Origin: a virus
Direction: 5' to 3' (one strand)
IMG/VR virus record: IMGVR_UViG_3300020411_003161
Location: 1 to 64,000 of that record
Length of the DNA stretch: 64,000 nt
The number at the start of each line of letters is the position of its first letter. Position 1 is the first letter of the stretch. Made by a program: the position numbers and the translations under genes. Of this stretch, positions 1 through 8,819 are shown piece by piece. The notes under the pieces were generated by a model. That model did no database searches, was not told where the DNA came from, and saw only the letters and a program-made list of their open reading frames with translations.

Positions 1-1424
1 TAATTCTTTGGAAAATATTTTTTATATTGTTGGTAATTAGCATTATCCTTTGAAAAGTTCATAGCTCTGAATATAGAATTTAGTGCCTGTCCTAATTGTT
101 TACTTGGTTTTAAGTTTGGATTTTTCTTCTTGATAAGATTAATAATATCTCTACCTATTACCATCAATACTTTTTTATCACTTGGTCTTAGAGCTTCATT
201 TACGGATTCATTAGCAGATAAAGAAGAAATGATTTCTGCCTTTTTTATAGGGTGAATTAAGTGTGAATTTCTATATCTTTTTATTACATGGTTATAATGT
301 TTCTGTGTCATCTTAATAGCATCTGATTTTGTATTGCCATACTTGACCAATTGTTGTACAATAAAATTCATTTCTTGCCAGCCCGATTGGTATTGTCGTC
401 TTTCATTTATGGATTCTATTATAGTAGGGTACAACTTACCCCCTAAAGCTATTTCAGCACCAAATTTATGATTCCAAATAGTTCTGTAAGCATCTTTCAT
501 TCTTTTTATTGCAGCCTTTGATGGTTTAGAAGCAACAACATCTGCTATTTTTTGAAATTTTTTAAGTTCTGATTGGAATGTTTTAATTTTAACATCTGCA
601 CCATCAGCCTTTGGGTGTGGTTTATATTTATGTTTTATACCTGCTTTAATAGAATTTTTAAGTGGTCCTTCAAAAGCTCTCATTACCTCTTTAGGGTCTT
701 TACCATCTTTAATCACTAACTCATATATACCATCAACATTATTATGGATTGCCTGAGCAATTCTCACACCACCCTTATCTTTTGCTTTTCTGTAACCTTC
801 ATTTACGGATTCTTTCGCATACCCTTTCATCTTTTTAGCATATTTAGTAAGTTTAGCTATATTTTTTTTCATATCCTCACCACCTCTATAATCATTATAA
901 AAACTAGCAATCGTATCTGGTAAAGAACTACCTTTACTGAATTTATCTTTTAAATATTTACTTACTTTGCCAAAATGTTGAATTCTTGTATGATCATATT
1001 GTTTAAATGTTTTATCTAAATCTTTATAGATTTGTGTCATTTGATTAGTACCTTCATTCAATTGATACTCATCAATAACTTCATCTAAAATCTTATCAAT
1101 CATTGGATTAAAATCAGGACTCTCTTTTTTTAAACGACTCTTTTCAGCTCTTCCACGATTTTTGGATTGTGATTCAAAACCTACAATCTTCCCACCCTTA
1201 TGTGATGCATCTTTACCATCACCATTTCCATAAGTACCTTTCTTACGATTGTACTTATTTAGTTCTGCTCTGTATTTTTTGGCTTTGGTGGATGATTGGA
1301 ACTTCTTATATTCGTCTTTATAATCCCTTTCGGCTTCATTCTTCTTTTTCTTTTCCCACTTTTTAGCCATTTCGGGTTCATTAGCATGCATCCATTTCCG
1401 TTGTTTTTCAGATTTGAAGGGCAT
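1..1424 (-). CDS. Putative scaffold or head-internal protein, 3' end cut by window edge
   Basis: An open frame of 474 codons runs off the left edge without a stop. The ATG at 1424 follows GAGGGG and lies one base after the protease stop codon, so the two are translationally coupled. The N-terminus (KSEKQRKWMHANEPEMAKKW) is a very basic, Trp-containing motif that I recall from other marine phage proteins; residues 20-100 are rich in Lys and Arg. The rest is mostly helical and lacks a recognised enzyme motif. Four candidate prohead-protease sites are visible: LNE|G at 122-125, VNE|G at 207-210, INE|R at 339-342 and VNE|A at 408-411. In T4 the gene after the gp21 protease is the gp22 scaffold, which is cut at LxE|A-type sites, so a scaffold or internal head protein is my inference. 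The true length is unknown. Confidence 0.7.
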   Translation of the reverse strand, partial: MPFKSEKQRKWMHANEPEMAKKWEKKKKNEAERDYKDEYKKFQSSTKAKKYRAELNKYNRKKGTYGNGDGKDASHKGGKIVGFESQSKNRGRAEKSRLKKESPDFNPMIDKILDEVIDEYQLNEGTNQMTQIYKDLDKTFKQYDHTRIQHFGKVSKYLKDKFSKGSSLPDTIASFYNDYRGGEDMKKNIAKLTKYAKKMKGYAKESVNEGYRKAKDKGGVRIAQAIHNNVDGIYELVIKDGKDPKEVMRAFEGPLKNSIKAGIKHKYKPHPKADGADVKIKTFQSELKKFQKIADVVASKPSKAAIKRMKDAYRTIWNHKFGAEIALGGKLYPTIIESINERRQYQSGWQEMNFIVQQLVKYGNTKSDAIKMTQKHYNHVIKRYRNSHLIHPIKKAEIISSLSANESVNEALRPSDKKVLMVIGRDIINLIKKKNPNLKPSKQLGQALNSIFRAMNFSKDNANYQQYKKYFPKN

Positions 1425-1425
1425 T

Positions 1426-2025
1426 TTAACCCCTCATTATATCAGAAACAATTTGTTCTATCTTACCATATTTAGTAACTTTTTTCTGAACGCCTTCATT
1501 TACGGGTCTCATAAATGCACCATGCGTAGATGGATTAGAAACGAAATCAAAAGCAATTAATTCAAAATCAGGTTGGACTTCAACAGTATCATCTCCCGCT
1601 TCCTGCATAGGTTCTACACTACCCAATCCTCTAGAACTAATTCCTAATTTGATTCCTGATTTAAATAATTCTTTTAATATATTTCCAGCAGGTGTTGAAA
1701 GAACTTCAACAGTACCTAATAAATCATCACCATCCCAATGCATCTCAACGATGTTATGTGAAGCGTTATTTAGATTCACAACAGATGATTCTGGATGATC
1801 GAGTTCACCTAATGCTCTTCTTTCTTGAACATTCGTATCCAAATATTTTCCTACTTCTCGTAATAATACATCTCTTGGATATACTCTTCCATTCTGATTT
1901 TTAGACTCAGCTCTTTGTAAGACACCTTTAACAACCAACTTACCACCATTCTTCTCCATCGACTCATGGATTTGTGTTGGTGATATTTCAAAAGGCCTTA
2001 CATCTACTAATAATTGTTTATTCAT
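1426..2025 (-). CDS. 21: Prohead core protease, T4 gp21-like
   Basis: Serine protease (S77/gp21-like) that matures the prohead by cutting scaffold, capsid and internal proteins inside the assembling head. The 199-residue length is close to T4 gp21. Visible catalytic signatures are the His in GELDHPE (His77) and the Ser in GISSRGLGSV (Ser130 or Ser131), followed by a conserved FDFVSNPSTHGAFM stretch. A candidate self-cleavage site, VNE|G, lies at 175-178, consistent with autoprocessing in this family. I chose the ATG at 2025 because AGGGA precedes it; a longer in-frame start at 2052 would overlap the upstream gene and has no ribosome binding site. It follows the portal by three small genes, as in T4-like head modules. 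Confidence 0.93.
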   Translation of the reverse strand: MNKQLLVDVRPFEISPTQIHESMEKNGGKLVVKGVLQRAESKNQNGRVYPRDVLLREVGKYLDTNVQERRALGELDHPESSVVNLNNASHNIVEMHWDGDDLLGTVEVLSTPAGNILKELFKSGIKLGISSRGLGSVEPMQEAGDDTVEVQPDFELIAFDFVSNPSTHGAFMRPVNEGVQKKVTKYGKIEQIVSDIMRG

Positions 2026-2027
2026 AA

Positions 2028-2231
2028 TTAATCCCTTGTAAAAGTTTTCCAATCAGCTCCATTGTATATGTAAATTTTATCACTAGCCGTACTATAGGTC
2101 ATCGAACCCTTTACTGGATTAGCTACTTGTGCATCTGCATTTGTAGCAAAGGTTTGTATAAAACTTGGATTATGTCTAACCAATTGTTTTGGAACCTGTT
2201 TTTTATTATTATTAGGATCTACTTTATACAA
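2028..2231 (-). CDS. Small conserved-looking protein, unknown function
   Basis: 67 residues, probably started by TTG at 2231, immediately after the previous stop codon and preceded by a strong GGAGG. The C-terminal half (GSMTYSTASDKIYIYNGADW) resembles the short beta-type segment seen in phage fibre and structural proteins that display an 'x-YxxxxxKxYIYNG-W' pattern, for example the end of the 43691-44263 product here. It lies between two head-assembly genes, so a small virion or head-accessory role is possible. No enzymatic motif, signal peptide or membrane segment is visible. The non-ATG start is inferred from the ribosome binding site and gene packing. Confidence 0.6.
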   Translation of the reverse strand: MYKVDPNNNKKQVPKQLVRHNPSFIQTFATNADAQVANPVKGSMTYSTASDKIYIYNGADWKTFTRD

Positions 2232-2537
2232 TTATTTTCCTCCCCAAGAATTTCGTTTAATCCAAATATCTCTAAGGATATCTGATACTTCTTTTCTTAT
2301 TTGTTTTCTAATTTCATCCATGTCACTACTACTGATACCTTCATCTACAAACTTATATCCAGTTTGTTTTTCAATATTTTTCTTTTTCTTCCTACTAATA
2401 CCTTTAAAAGCATTAGGTGTTTCATACCCATCAATACTAGCAGTTGTAGTCATCTCTTTTAACTTTTTACGAAATAAACTACTTGCCAATTCCTTAACTA
2501 AAGAATTAAATTTTGTTGAGTTCTTTGTCAAGTTCAT
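2232..2537 (-). CDS. Small head-module protein, unknown function
   Basis: 101 residues, basic and predicted helical, overlapping the 3' end of the upstream 280-residue gene by 32 bases. Residues 48-58 hold a run of Lys and Arg (RKKKKNIEKQ). A possible prohead-protease site, VDE|G, lies at 64-67, and the C-terminal part (MDEIRKQIRKEVSDIL) looks like an amphipathic helix. The position between portal and protease, together with the small, charged, helical character, recalls the small core proteins (gp67, gp68) of T4, but there is no sequence signature that proves this. Its ribosome binding site is weak (GAGA), which suits translational coupling. Confidence 0.6.
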   Translation of the reverse strand: MNLTKNSTKFNSLVKELASSLFRKKLKEMTTTASIDGYETPNAFKGISRKKKKNIEKQTGYKFVDEGISSSDMDEIRKQIRKEVSDILRDIWIKRNSWGGK

Positions 2538-3348
2538 AATATCTCAATAATTGAATTACAGATTTATCTTCTGCTGTTTTAGATTCAGCAATACAAAATT
2601 TATCCATACAATTAACTGCCTCATTTAACTTTATCTTTAAAACTTTATCTTTCACGTCAGGTATTTTTTTGGACAAAGTTCCTTTAAGAGTATTTAGCTT
2701 TTCCTCAACTTTCGAATAAAAATTATTCGTATTTGAGATATTATTTATATATTCTTTTAATATGTTTTTTTGTTCTTTCGATAAATTGGTATATTTCTTA
2801 TTAAATTTTTCCAATAATACACGATAAGACAAAATCCTAACATCCTTATCCAACTCTGTAGGAACGAATGATTTATTTTCAAGTTTTGTATTTGTTGTTA
2901 TTTGTTCAACTATATTAAAATAACTTTCAGTTTTCTCGTCGGCTGAAATTGTATTGATACCTTCGAATAATTTATAGATGGAAGCATAGACAACATAATT
3001 ATTAACCTTTGATGAAAATAAATTTTTTGAATTATAAATAGTTGAAATCTCTTTCACTATATTATATTTTTCTCTCTTTAATTGAGTATTATTTAATGAT
3101 GATCTTTGCCTCAAGACCTCACTTAAAAAATAATCTGCTTTTTTATCACTTTTGAATTTTTTATTCATAAGTGCATTATACAGAGCCAGCTCTTTACCAA
3201 CCTCTGTATGTTCATTAAATCTTTTTTTAATTAACTGAAGAGCTTTAGAATTTTTTTGTTTGTTGAGAACATCTACGGTAACTTGTCTGAGTAAAAACTC
3301 GAACAATAAACCCGTATTTCTCAGCTTGCTATGCTTGAAATTACTCAT
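2506..3348 (-). CDS. Conserved head-module protein downstream of the portal, unknown function
   Basis: 280 residues, strongly helical, Lys- and Asn-rich. The N-terminal KLRNTGLLFEFLLRQVTVDV is a motif I recall from proteins next to the portal in uncultivated marine myoviruses, where no function is assigned. A candidate prohead-protease site, LNE|A, lies at 241-244 near the C-terminus. The gene has its own 67-base upstream gap containing the ATATTTAT element, so it may be transcribed separately from the portal. Its position between portal and protease suggests a role in head assembly or the prohead core; this is inference from context only. No membrane segment or signal peptide is seen. Confidence 0.7.
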   Translation of the reverse strand: MSNFKHSKLRNTGLLFEFLLRQVTVDVLNKQKNSKALQLIKKRFNEHTEVGKELALYNALMNKKFKSDKKADYFLSEVLRQRSSLNNTQLKREKYNIVKEISTIYNSKNLFSSKVNNYVVYASIYKLFEGINTISADEKTESYFNIVEQITTNTKLENKSFVPTELDKDVRILSYRVLLEKFNKKYTNLSKEQKNILKEYINNISNTNNFYSKVEEKLNTLKGTLSKKIPDVKDKVLKIKLNEAVNCMDKFCIAESKTAEDKSVIQLLRYYELDKELNKI

Positions 3349-3385
3349 AATATTCCTATTAATATATCAATACAATTTTTCATAT

Positions 3386-3393
3386 ATAAATAT
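3386..3393 (-). promoter_or_regulatory. ATATTTAT element upstream of 3348
   Basis: On the minus strand the gap reads TTTATATTTATATATG, with the core ATATTTAT ending 37 bases before the ATG at 3348. It is one of 14 copies of this directional motif found upstream of genes in this window. A promoter role is inferred from position and recurrence. Confidence 0.5.
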
Positions 3394-3415
3394 AAACTAA
3401 TTTTTATTAAAGAAA

Positions 3416-5173
3416 TTACTCTTCAATTATATTCTCCTCAGATAGTAAATCGGTTTCCTCAAATGGTACTTTTTGTGGAAATTTATCCTTCAATTGTGAT
3501 AAAATACCTTCTCTCGCTACAACTGTGGAAGCTTTTGATTGTGCTAATGGTGAACCACCTTTAAATTCTCTTTTACCAAAACTTCTGTGTCTTTTTTCTA
3601 CCTTTCCATCATCTTCTCGCGGTTCGTTTCCGTTAAAATGAGACTTCTCACTACCACCCCAATCATCAGGTCTTGCCATTTCATCATCCATTGGTTCATC
3701 TGGTTCTTGTGGGTTTTCAGCTGGATCTTGACCTTCAGTTTCAATTTGTTCAAATCTAAACCTCTGTTTTGTATCCTCAACCATTTCTTCAAATACAGTT
3801 TCTTTTTCCCCATCATTTAAATCAAATATATTTTCATAAATCCAATTACGACTAAACAATTTCACATCCATAGCCGTTGTTGCAGCTTCTAATCTCTGAT
3901 TCAGCAACTCTAATTTTTCTTGTTCATGTATCATAGATGGATTCTGTAATTCCAAGTCGAAATCAATCAATGATTCATCCGCAAAACCTTGAGTGTATAA
4001 ATGTATAATACCTATTTTTGTTAATTCACTTACAACAATCTTTTGAATTCTTTCTATGGTTCGAGCAAACCTAACATCTTCAGCAGCCAATGTAGCCTTA
4101 CCACCACTTAATCCTTCTTCATAACCTAAGAAAGCCTTTGGTATCCTTAGAGCCGCCATCATCTTATTTCTCAAATATTCAACATCTTCTATTTGGTCAT
4201 TATTTGAAAGACCTGGCAGAGTATCAACCTCTGTTCCACTATCACCACCACGAACAGGTAGAAAGTAATCTTCGGTTACACTCTCTATATTATATTTTAA
4301 ATTGTAATCACCTGTCTTTTGGTCAATTACAGGAACCTTTTTCAACTTACTAACAATTTTATTCATAAATTGTTCAACTTCTCTCGGTGGTATGTTTCCA
4401 ACATCAACCTTAAATATTCTTTTTTCCGGCGCCCTCATGATTCTGTGAATCAACATCGCATCTTCCATTAAGGTTAACTGCTTAAAAAGCCGCCTTGCTC
4501 CCTCAAGCATACTCTTACCATATGGTAGAAAGTTTGAATCGGAAAGTAATCTGAAATGTGCTACCTCATAGTTTTCTAAAAGTTCTTTTCTATCCCTTTC
4601 TAACTCAAATTGTATCAATTGTGGTTGTCTAGGATCATGATCTTCAAGTCTAACTACATCATAACTAGAAAGTGGTTTTACACCAATTACTCCATGTTTA
4701 TCAACTATGTCTAATTGAAGAAAAAAGTCCCCATACTTCGTAAGATTTCGTATCCAACTCCATAGATTAAATTCAACATTTAAAATATCATAAAAAAGAT
4801 TATGAAGTATCTTCTCCACTTTAGTATTATTAGTTCTTATCTTTAATATCTCACCCTCAATATTATCAACAGTACACTCATCTGAATAAATGTCCAATGC
4901 AGAAGATATAATTGAGTCTTGATCCATAAATTCATAATCTTTAAACAAATCTCTTTTTTGTACCTCATAATTAGCTCTTTGATTCTGAGCTGCACTATAT
5001 GGTGAATTATAAGTTTGTTGTACTAACCTATCATATCTATCAATGAAATTTGAAGCATATGCTTTTTGTGAATGATCTATGTCTTTAACAATCAATCTAT
5101 CATCATCAGTTTTTCTGATAATTACTTGTGATTGAAATAATCTACCTAGTCGTTTAAAAATATTATCTGCCAT
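3416..5173 (-). CDS. 20: Portal vertex protein, T4 gp20-like
   Basis: 585 residues, slightly longer than T4 gp20 (about 520). The portal is the dodecameric ring at the head vertex through which DNA is packaged and ejected, and it nucleates prohead assembly. The gp20-type core is recognisable by its order of segments: an N-terminal DRYDRLVQQTYNSP region, a central LMEDAMLIHRIMRAPEKRIFK block, DYFLPVRGGDSGTEVDTLPG, and YLRNKMMAALRIPKAFLG. The last roughly 110 residues are acidic, then basic and low in complexity (repeated EDP, DEP and RED segments), an extension beyond the T4 core. The gene follows the terminase by six bases; in T4 the tail sheath and tube genes lie between gp17 and gp20, and they are absent here. 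Confidence 0.95.
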   Translation of the reverse strand: MADNIFKRLGRLFQSQVIIRKTDDDRLIVKDIDHSQKAYASNFIDRYDRLVQQTYNSPYSAAQNQRANYEVQKRDLFKDYEFMDQDSIISSALDIYSDECTVDNIEGEILKIRTNNTKVEKILHNLFYDILNVEFNLWSWIRNLTKYGDFFLQLDIVDKHGVIGVKPLSSYDVVRLEDHDPRQPQLIQFELERDRKELLENYEVAHFRLLSDSNFLPYGKSMLEGARRLFKQLTLMEDAMLIHRIMRAPEKRIFKVDVGNIPPREVEQFMNKIVSKLKKVPVIDQKTGDYNLKYNIESVTEDYFLPVRGGDSGTEVDTLPGLSNNDQIEDVEYLRNKMMAALRIPKAFLGYEEGLSGGKATLAAEDVRFARTIERIQKIVVSELTKIGIIHLYTQGFADESLIDFDLELQNPSMIHEQEKLELLNQRLEAATTAMDVKLFSRNWIYENIFDLNDGEKETVFEEMVEDTKQRFRFEQIETEGQDPAENPQEPDEPMDDEMARPDDWGGSEKSHFNGNEPREDDGKVEKRHRSFGKREFKGGSPLAQSKASTVVAREGILSQLKDKFPQKVPFEETDLLSEENIIEE

Positions 5174-5179
5174 AATTTA

Positions 5180-6757
5180 TTATCCTAATAACCAACTTAA
5201 ATCTTCTTTTTCTCCATTAATTTCCATCTCGTATGGATTATTTTTTGGTTTATTGTTAGTAATTATTGGTGTTCTCTCATTTAAATTTCCAATTGAATCC
5301 ACTATACTACTTTGAAATTCATTTCTCTCTGATTGTATTCTAATAGCAGTATCTCTTATCCATAATAATATAGAGTAAGACATCACCAAATCATCATTAT
5401 ACCCATCAAGAGCTTCAGTTTTCGTATTCTTATATATAAATACAAAAAGTTCATCAATTAACCTCGTTGACTTTAACTTAACCATCTTCTCTCTTGTGTA
5501 TTCTTCCATTTTAGCAACAACCAATGGTTTAGTTTTCATTGTTGTTGTAAAACCAGGAACTTTATTTCTATCAATACTACGATACCTATTTGTATAATGG
5601 TGTTCTTCATCAACTACCAAATGATTTTTTTCTTGATAAAATAAATTTTCATATCCCCTATCAATAATTGTTTGTAATGTAGCCCATCCTATATTGTTAT
5701 TCTCAACAACCAAAAGGGCATCATTATATTTAGTGGCAAGTTCAATTAAGAAATTACCAAATTCTGTTGTGCCGAGTTGTCCTTTATATTCCGCAACTTG
5801 CTCCATTTCCTCTAAATCGAAAACCTGTGCTGCACTAAAATCTGTCCCATCTCCCCTTGCAACATCGGCACATATTAAATAATTTTTTGAATAATTTGGA
5901 TAATCCCAAATCCAAAGATTTCTATCAAAACCACTTTTTTCTACTGGTTCACAACACATCTTTTCTTTATACCACTCTAAGATAGCAGGATCAACAACAG
6001 AACGACCAGAACTTAGAAAATCAGCATCACATTCTTGTGCGGCCTGTGAAGGACCTAATATTTTATCCTGCTCTCTTCTCCAATCCTCATCTCTTTCAGG
6101 ATGTTCAGACCAATGTAATTTTACTGTATTAAATTTATTTACTTCATCTGTAGCATCAATCCAAGTTTTATGAAACCAATTACCAACACCATTTGGTGTG
6201 GATATGGCTAAACATTTACCACCAGTAGCCAATGTCTGTTGAGCGGCAGTCCATATAGTATCAATTTTTTCAATAAAAGCGGCCTCATCTAATATTAATA
6301 AAGATAGCGCTTCTGAACGACCTGCACTTTCATTAGAAGCAATAGCTTTGATTTGTGAACCATTTTTAAACACTAATGATAGTTTATTGTTCTCAACAAT
6401 AGCAGTTTTCAACCAGGCTGGCAAACCATCATACATAACACGAACTTTTGTAATTAAATTTTTAGCAGTATCTTTGGTGGTAGCAATTACCAAAATATTT
6501 TTATCATTTTGGAACAACATCATCCATAAAGAATAAGCAGCACTTAATGTAGATATACCTAATTGTCTTGATTTTAATACAATATTATATTCATTCTTTT
6601 GATATTCATTTAACACATCATATTGAAATGGATATAATTTAAACTTTATCTTACCTCTTTGTGGATGTTGAATCGTACAATATTGATTAATAAAGTATGA
6701 AGGATCTTTAGCACATTTAAGATAATTTTGTTTTATTGCTTGTTTTAAATCACTCAT
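5180..6757 (-). CDS. 17: Terminase large subunit, T4 gp17-like
   Basis: 525-residue DNA-packaging motor: an N-terminal ATPase drives DNA through the portal and a C-terminal RNase H-like nuclease cuts headful lengths. Visible motifs are the Walker A-type KSRQLGIST (62-70), the Walker B LLILDE (153-158) with a following AAFIE, the coupling motif STPNG near 186-190, and the nuclease acidic residues Asp298 (ICADVARG), Glu352 (LVVENNN) and Asp455/Asp456 (YNDDLV). Length and order match gp17. The start codon overlaps the stop of the upstream four-Cys gene by four bases (ATGA), so packaging is translationally coupled to that gene and, through it, to the RNA-repair genes. Confidence 0.96.
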   Translation of the reverse strand: MSDLKQAIKQNYLKCAKDPSYFINQYCTIQHPQRGKIKFKLYPFQYDVLNEYQKNEYNIVLKSRQLGISTLSAAYSLWMMLFQNDKNILVIATTKDTAKNLITKVRVMYDGLPAWLKTAIVENNKLSLVFKNGSQIKAIASNESAGRSEALSLLILDEAAFIEKIDTIWTAAQQTLATGGKCLAISTPNGVGNWFHKTWIDATDEVNKFNTVKLHWSEHPERDEDWRREQDKILGPSQAAQECDADFLSSGRSVVDPAILEWYKEKMCCEPVEKSGFDRNLWIWDYPNYSKNYLICADVARGDGTDFSAAQVFDLEEMEQVAEYKGQLGTTEFGNFLIELATKYNDALLVVENNNIGWATLQTIIDRGYENLFYQEKNHLVVDEEHHYTNRYRSIDRNKVPGFTTTMKTKPLVVAKMEEYTREKMVKLKSTRLIDELFVFIYKNTKTEALDGYNDDLVMSYSILLWIRDTAIRIQSERNEFQSSIVDSIGNLNERTPIITNNKPKNNPYEMEINGEKEDLSWLLG

Positions 6758-7236
6758 TTTCTATGCTCATGTCCAGCTAATGCAGTAGCTACTTTCTTAT
6801 CAAATTTTAAAGCTTTTGAATTTTGAACTTCTTCAAATTCTTGCTCATACTCTTTAAGTATAGTTTCCCATCTTTTTTCTTCCATCTCTTTAACCCAATC
6901 TTGCCATTCCCCCTTACGATGTAAATCAGCCTCAAATTCCATTTGACAAACTCTACATCTTTGAAATCTATTATAAGTCTGTTGGTCTAAAGTTTTTAAA
7001 ATAAGTTTTTTACAATCACTACCTTCCCAACCACTACACTTATCAAATCCCTTTGGTGGAATTTTAGTAATCTGTTTTCTCTCACCATTCTCCATAACAA
7101 ATTTTCTACCACTTGGTTCTTCCCAAATCTCACCCTCTCTTCTCATATGGATAGTTTTTGGTGTGTACCCAATTCTCGGAGTTCCTCTACCACCAACACC
7201 AGCTACTAATTTTTTAATTTTTTCTATCTTATTCAT
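6754..7236 (-). CDS. Four-cysteine putative zinc protein upstream of terminase
   Basis: 160 residues. Cys67 and Cys75 (KCSGWEGSDC) plus Cys94 and Cys97 (RCRVC) form a likely zinc-binding set. Before it lies a GEIWEE...ENGERKQITK segment and after it FEADLHRKGEWQDWV and a long charged helix. I recall this architecture (a GD/EIWE-type strand, two Cys pairs, an LxxxGxWxxW helix) from small proteins next to terminase in marine myoviruses. It sits where T4 has the small terminase gp16, but gp16 is a helical protein without these cysteines, so I do not call it TerS. Four-base overlaps couple it to genes on both sides. Confidence 0.75.
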   Translation of the reverse strand: MNKIEKIKKLVAGVGGRGTPRIGYTPKTIHMRREGEIWEEPSGRKFVMENGERKQITKIPPKGFDKCSGWEGSDCKKLILKTLDQQTYNRFQRCRVCQMEFEADLHRKGEWQDWVKEMEEKRWETILKEYEQEFEEVQNSKALKFDKKVATALAGHEHRK

Positions 7237-8819
7237 ACTCTTCCACCCTTATCCATTGTAGAAAACTTTTTAAGTTTATCAAATGCTCTAAACTTTTTCA
7301 TCTTATCTTGTTTAGTCCATTTCATCTTATCAAATACCTTCATTCTCATATGTTGTTTTACTATATAATAAATGTCTAATACATTACCACCCATCGATTT
7401 TATCCACTTAGCATATTTCTTAACGAGTTTTGCTGATACATGCTCGTGTCCGTAATGTGTCCAAAAACCTTTCTTTGGATGTAAAGCCGCAGTTTCATCT
7501 TTTCCTATGTCGTGAAATAAAGCTGCAAGTGCAAAGTCTATATCACCTGTTTTTAATGCTCTATTAGTTACAGCTATAGTATGTTTTAAAACATTACCCT
7601 CTGGATGTGCATCTCTTCTTTGATCATAATTTTTAAGATTATAAACCCTCTTCTTTAAATCAATTGGTAGTGCATTATAAATGTCTCTAAATTTTTTTGG
7701 TTTAGGTCTTGCTGCAATTTCATTTAAGAATTTATCCTTTTCCATTTTTTGTATTGCTTTACCTATATCCTTTCCTTTTAAATTACTTGGAACATCACTA
7801 CCTTTTACTGATAATTTAAATGTGACTAATTTTTTAAAATCTTTTCCTATGTATTTACCCCATTTAAGAATTTGAACTTTACTCAATTTAGTTTTTTCTT
7901 GAAACTTTTTAATCAAAAAAATATTATCAGGTTTGAAATTCTGTAATAAATTCAAAAACTGAATATCAACTATTTCTTGATTAGGATAGGCTAAGCCATT
8001 CAATTTCCTTATTGAATTTACATTATTTTTTCGTAAAATCCAAGCTAAAAATAAAATATAATCGTTTTCGTTTATATATGGAGCATTAACTTGAAAACCA
8101 GGTAATATCTGTTTTGTAAATCCTAATGAATCAGCTAATTGTAAATACCTTTTAGTTGATTTTGCCTTTTTGATTGATTTAACAAATTCATCTCTTACTC
8201 TTTCTTTACTAACACCTTTAAGACTTGGATTTTGTCTTAGTGCCTTTTCTGTTTCTTTTCCTAACTTACCACCAAGTGCACCTTGAAATCTTAATGCTCT
8301 CATCTTTCTCAACGGATCCTCATCAAATCTTTCGATTGGTTTTCCAACTGTTCTGATTTTCTTTTTTTGTAAATCCTCAATTCCACCAACTAAATCAACT
8401 ATCTCATCCCTATCCAAATCATAGAATAAAGCGTTGATAGTTAAATCTCTCCGTTTAACATCACCTTCGATGTCGGTATAATCAACTGAACTTGGGCGTC
8501 TTCCCTTACCAATATCCTTTCTGAATGTTGCTATTTCATGTCCACCAACTATCACGACACCGAATTGTTTTCCAACCTCTACGGTTTTCAACCCACCTTT
8601 CTTTGCTATCTTTAATACCTCGTCAGGTTTGGCATCGGTGGCTAAATCAAAATCTTTTGGGTTCTTTCCTAATATTGCATCCCTAACTGCTCCACCAACA
8701 ACAAAAAGTTTTTTCTTGTTTTTCTTAAAAAGTCTGTGTATATTCTTTATGTCACTGGGGACTTTAAGCTTTAATTTAGAATATTCATTCAACGGAATTA
8801 AATTGGAAAGAGAAATCAT
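7233..8819 (-). CDS. cca: CCA-adding tRNA nucleotidyltransferase with HD domain
   Basis: 528 residues. It would add or repair the 3' CCA of tRNAs using CTP and ATP. The class II nucleotidyltransferase head is clear: FVVGGAVRDAILG (39-51), the metal-binding DFD (56-58), RRDLTINAL (123-131) and DPLRKMRALRF (168-178). The C-terminal part holds an HD phosphohydrolase signature (HTIAVTNRAL and ALFHDIGKDE), as in the bacterial Cca proteins that carry 2',3'-cyclic phosphodiesterase or phosphatase activity. The first residues (MISLSNLIPLNE|YSKL) look like a short leader ending in L-x-E, possibly a capsid-targeting sequence. It overlaps its neighbours by four bases on both sides. Its location between a ligase-like protein and the terminase gene is unusual. 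Confidence 0.9.
   Translation of the reverse strand: MISLSNLIPLNEYSKLKLKVPSDIKNIHRLFKKNKKKLFVVGGAVRDAILGKNPKDFDLATDAKPDEVLKIAKKGGLKTVEVGKQFGVVIVGGHEIATFRKDIGKGRRPSSVDYTDIEGDVKRRDLTINALFYDLDRDEIVDLVGGIEDLQKKKIRTVGKPIERFDEDPLRKMRALRFQGALGGKLGKETEKALRQNPSLKGVSKERVRDEFVKSIKKAKSTKRYLQLADSLGFTKQILPGFQVNAPYINENDYILFLAWILRKNNVNSIRKLNGLAYPNQEIVDIQFLNLLQNFKPDNIFLIKKFQEKTKLSKVQILKWGKYIGKDFKKLVTFKLSVKGSDVPSNLKGKDIGKAIQKMEKDKFLNEIAARPKPKKFRDIYNALPIDLKKRVYNLKNYDQRRDAHPEGNVLKHTIAVTNRALKTGDIDFALAALFHDIGKDETAALHPKKGFWTHYGHEHVSAKLVKKYAKWIKSMGGNVLDIYYIVKQHMRMKVFDKMKWTKQDKMKKFRAFDKLKKFSTMDKGGRV

Noticed and set aside
1426-2052. Longer start for the prohead protease at 2052
   Set aside because: It would overlap the 67-residue gene, and no ribosome binding site precedes it; the ATG at 2025 has AGGGA at good spacing.
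6754-7236. Small terminase subunit
   Set aside because: The position fits, but the four-Cys pattern and the absence of a TerS-like helical core do not; I leave it as an unknown zinc protein.
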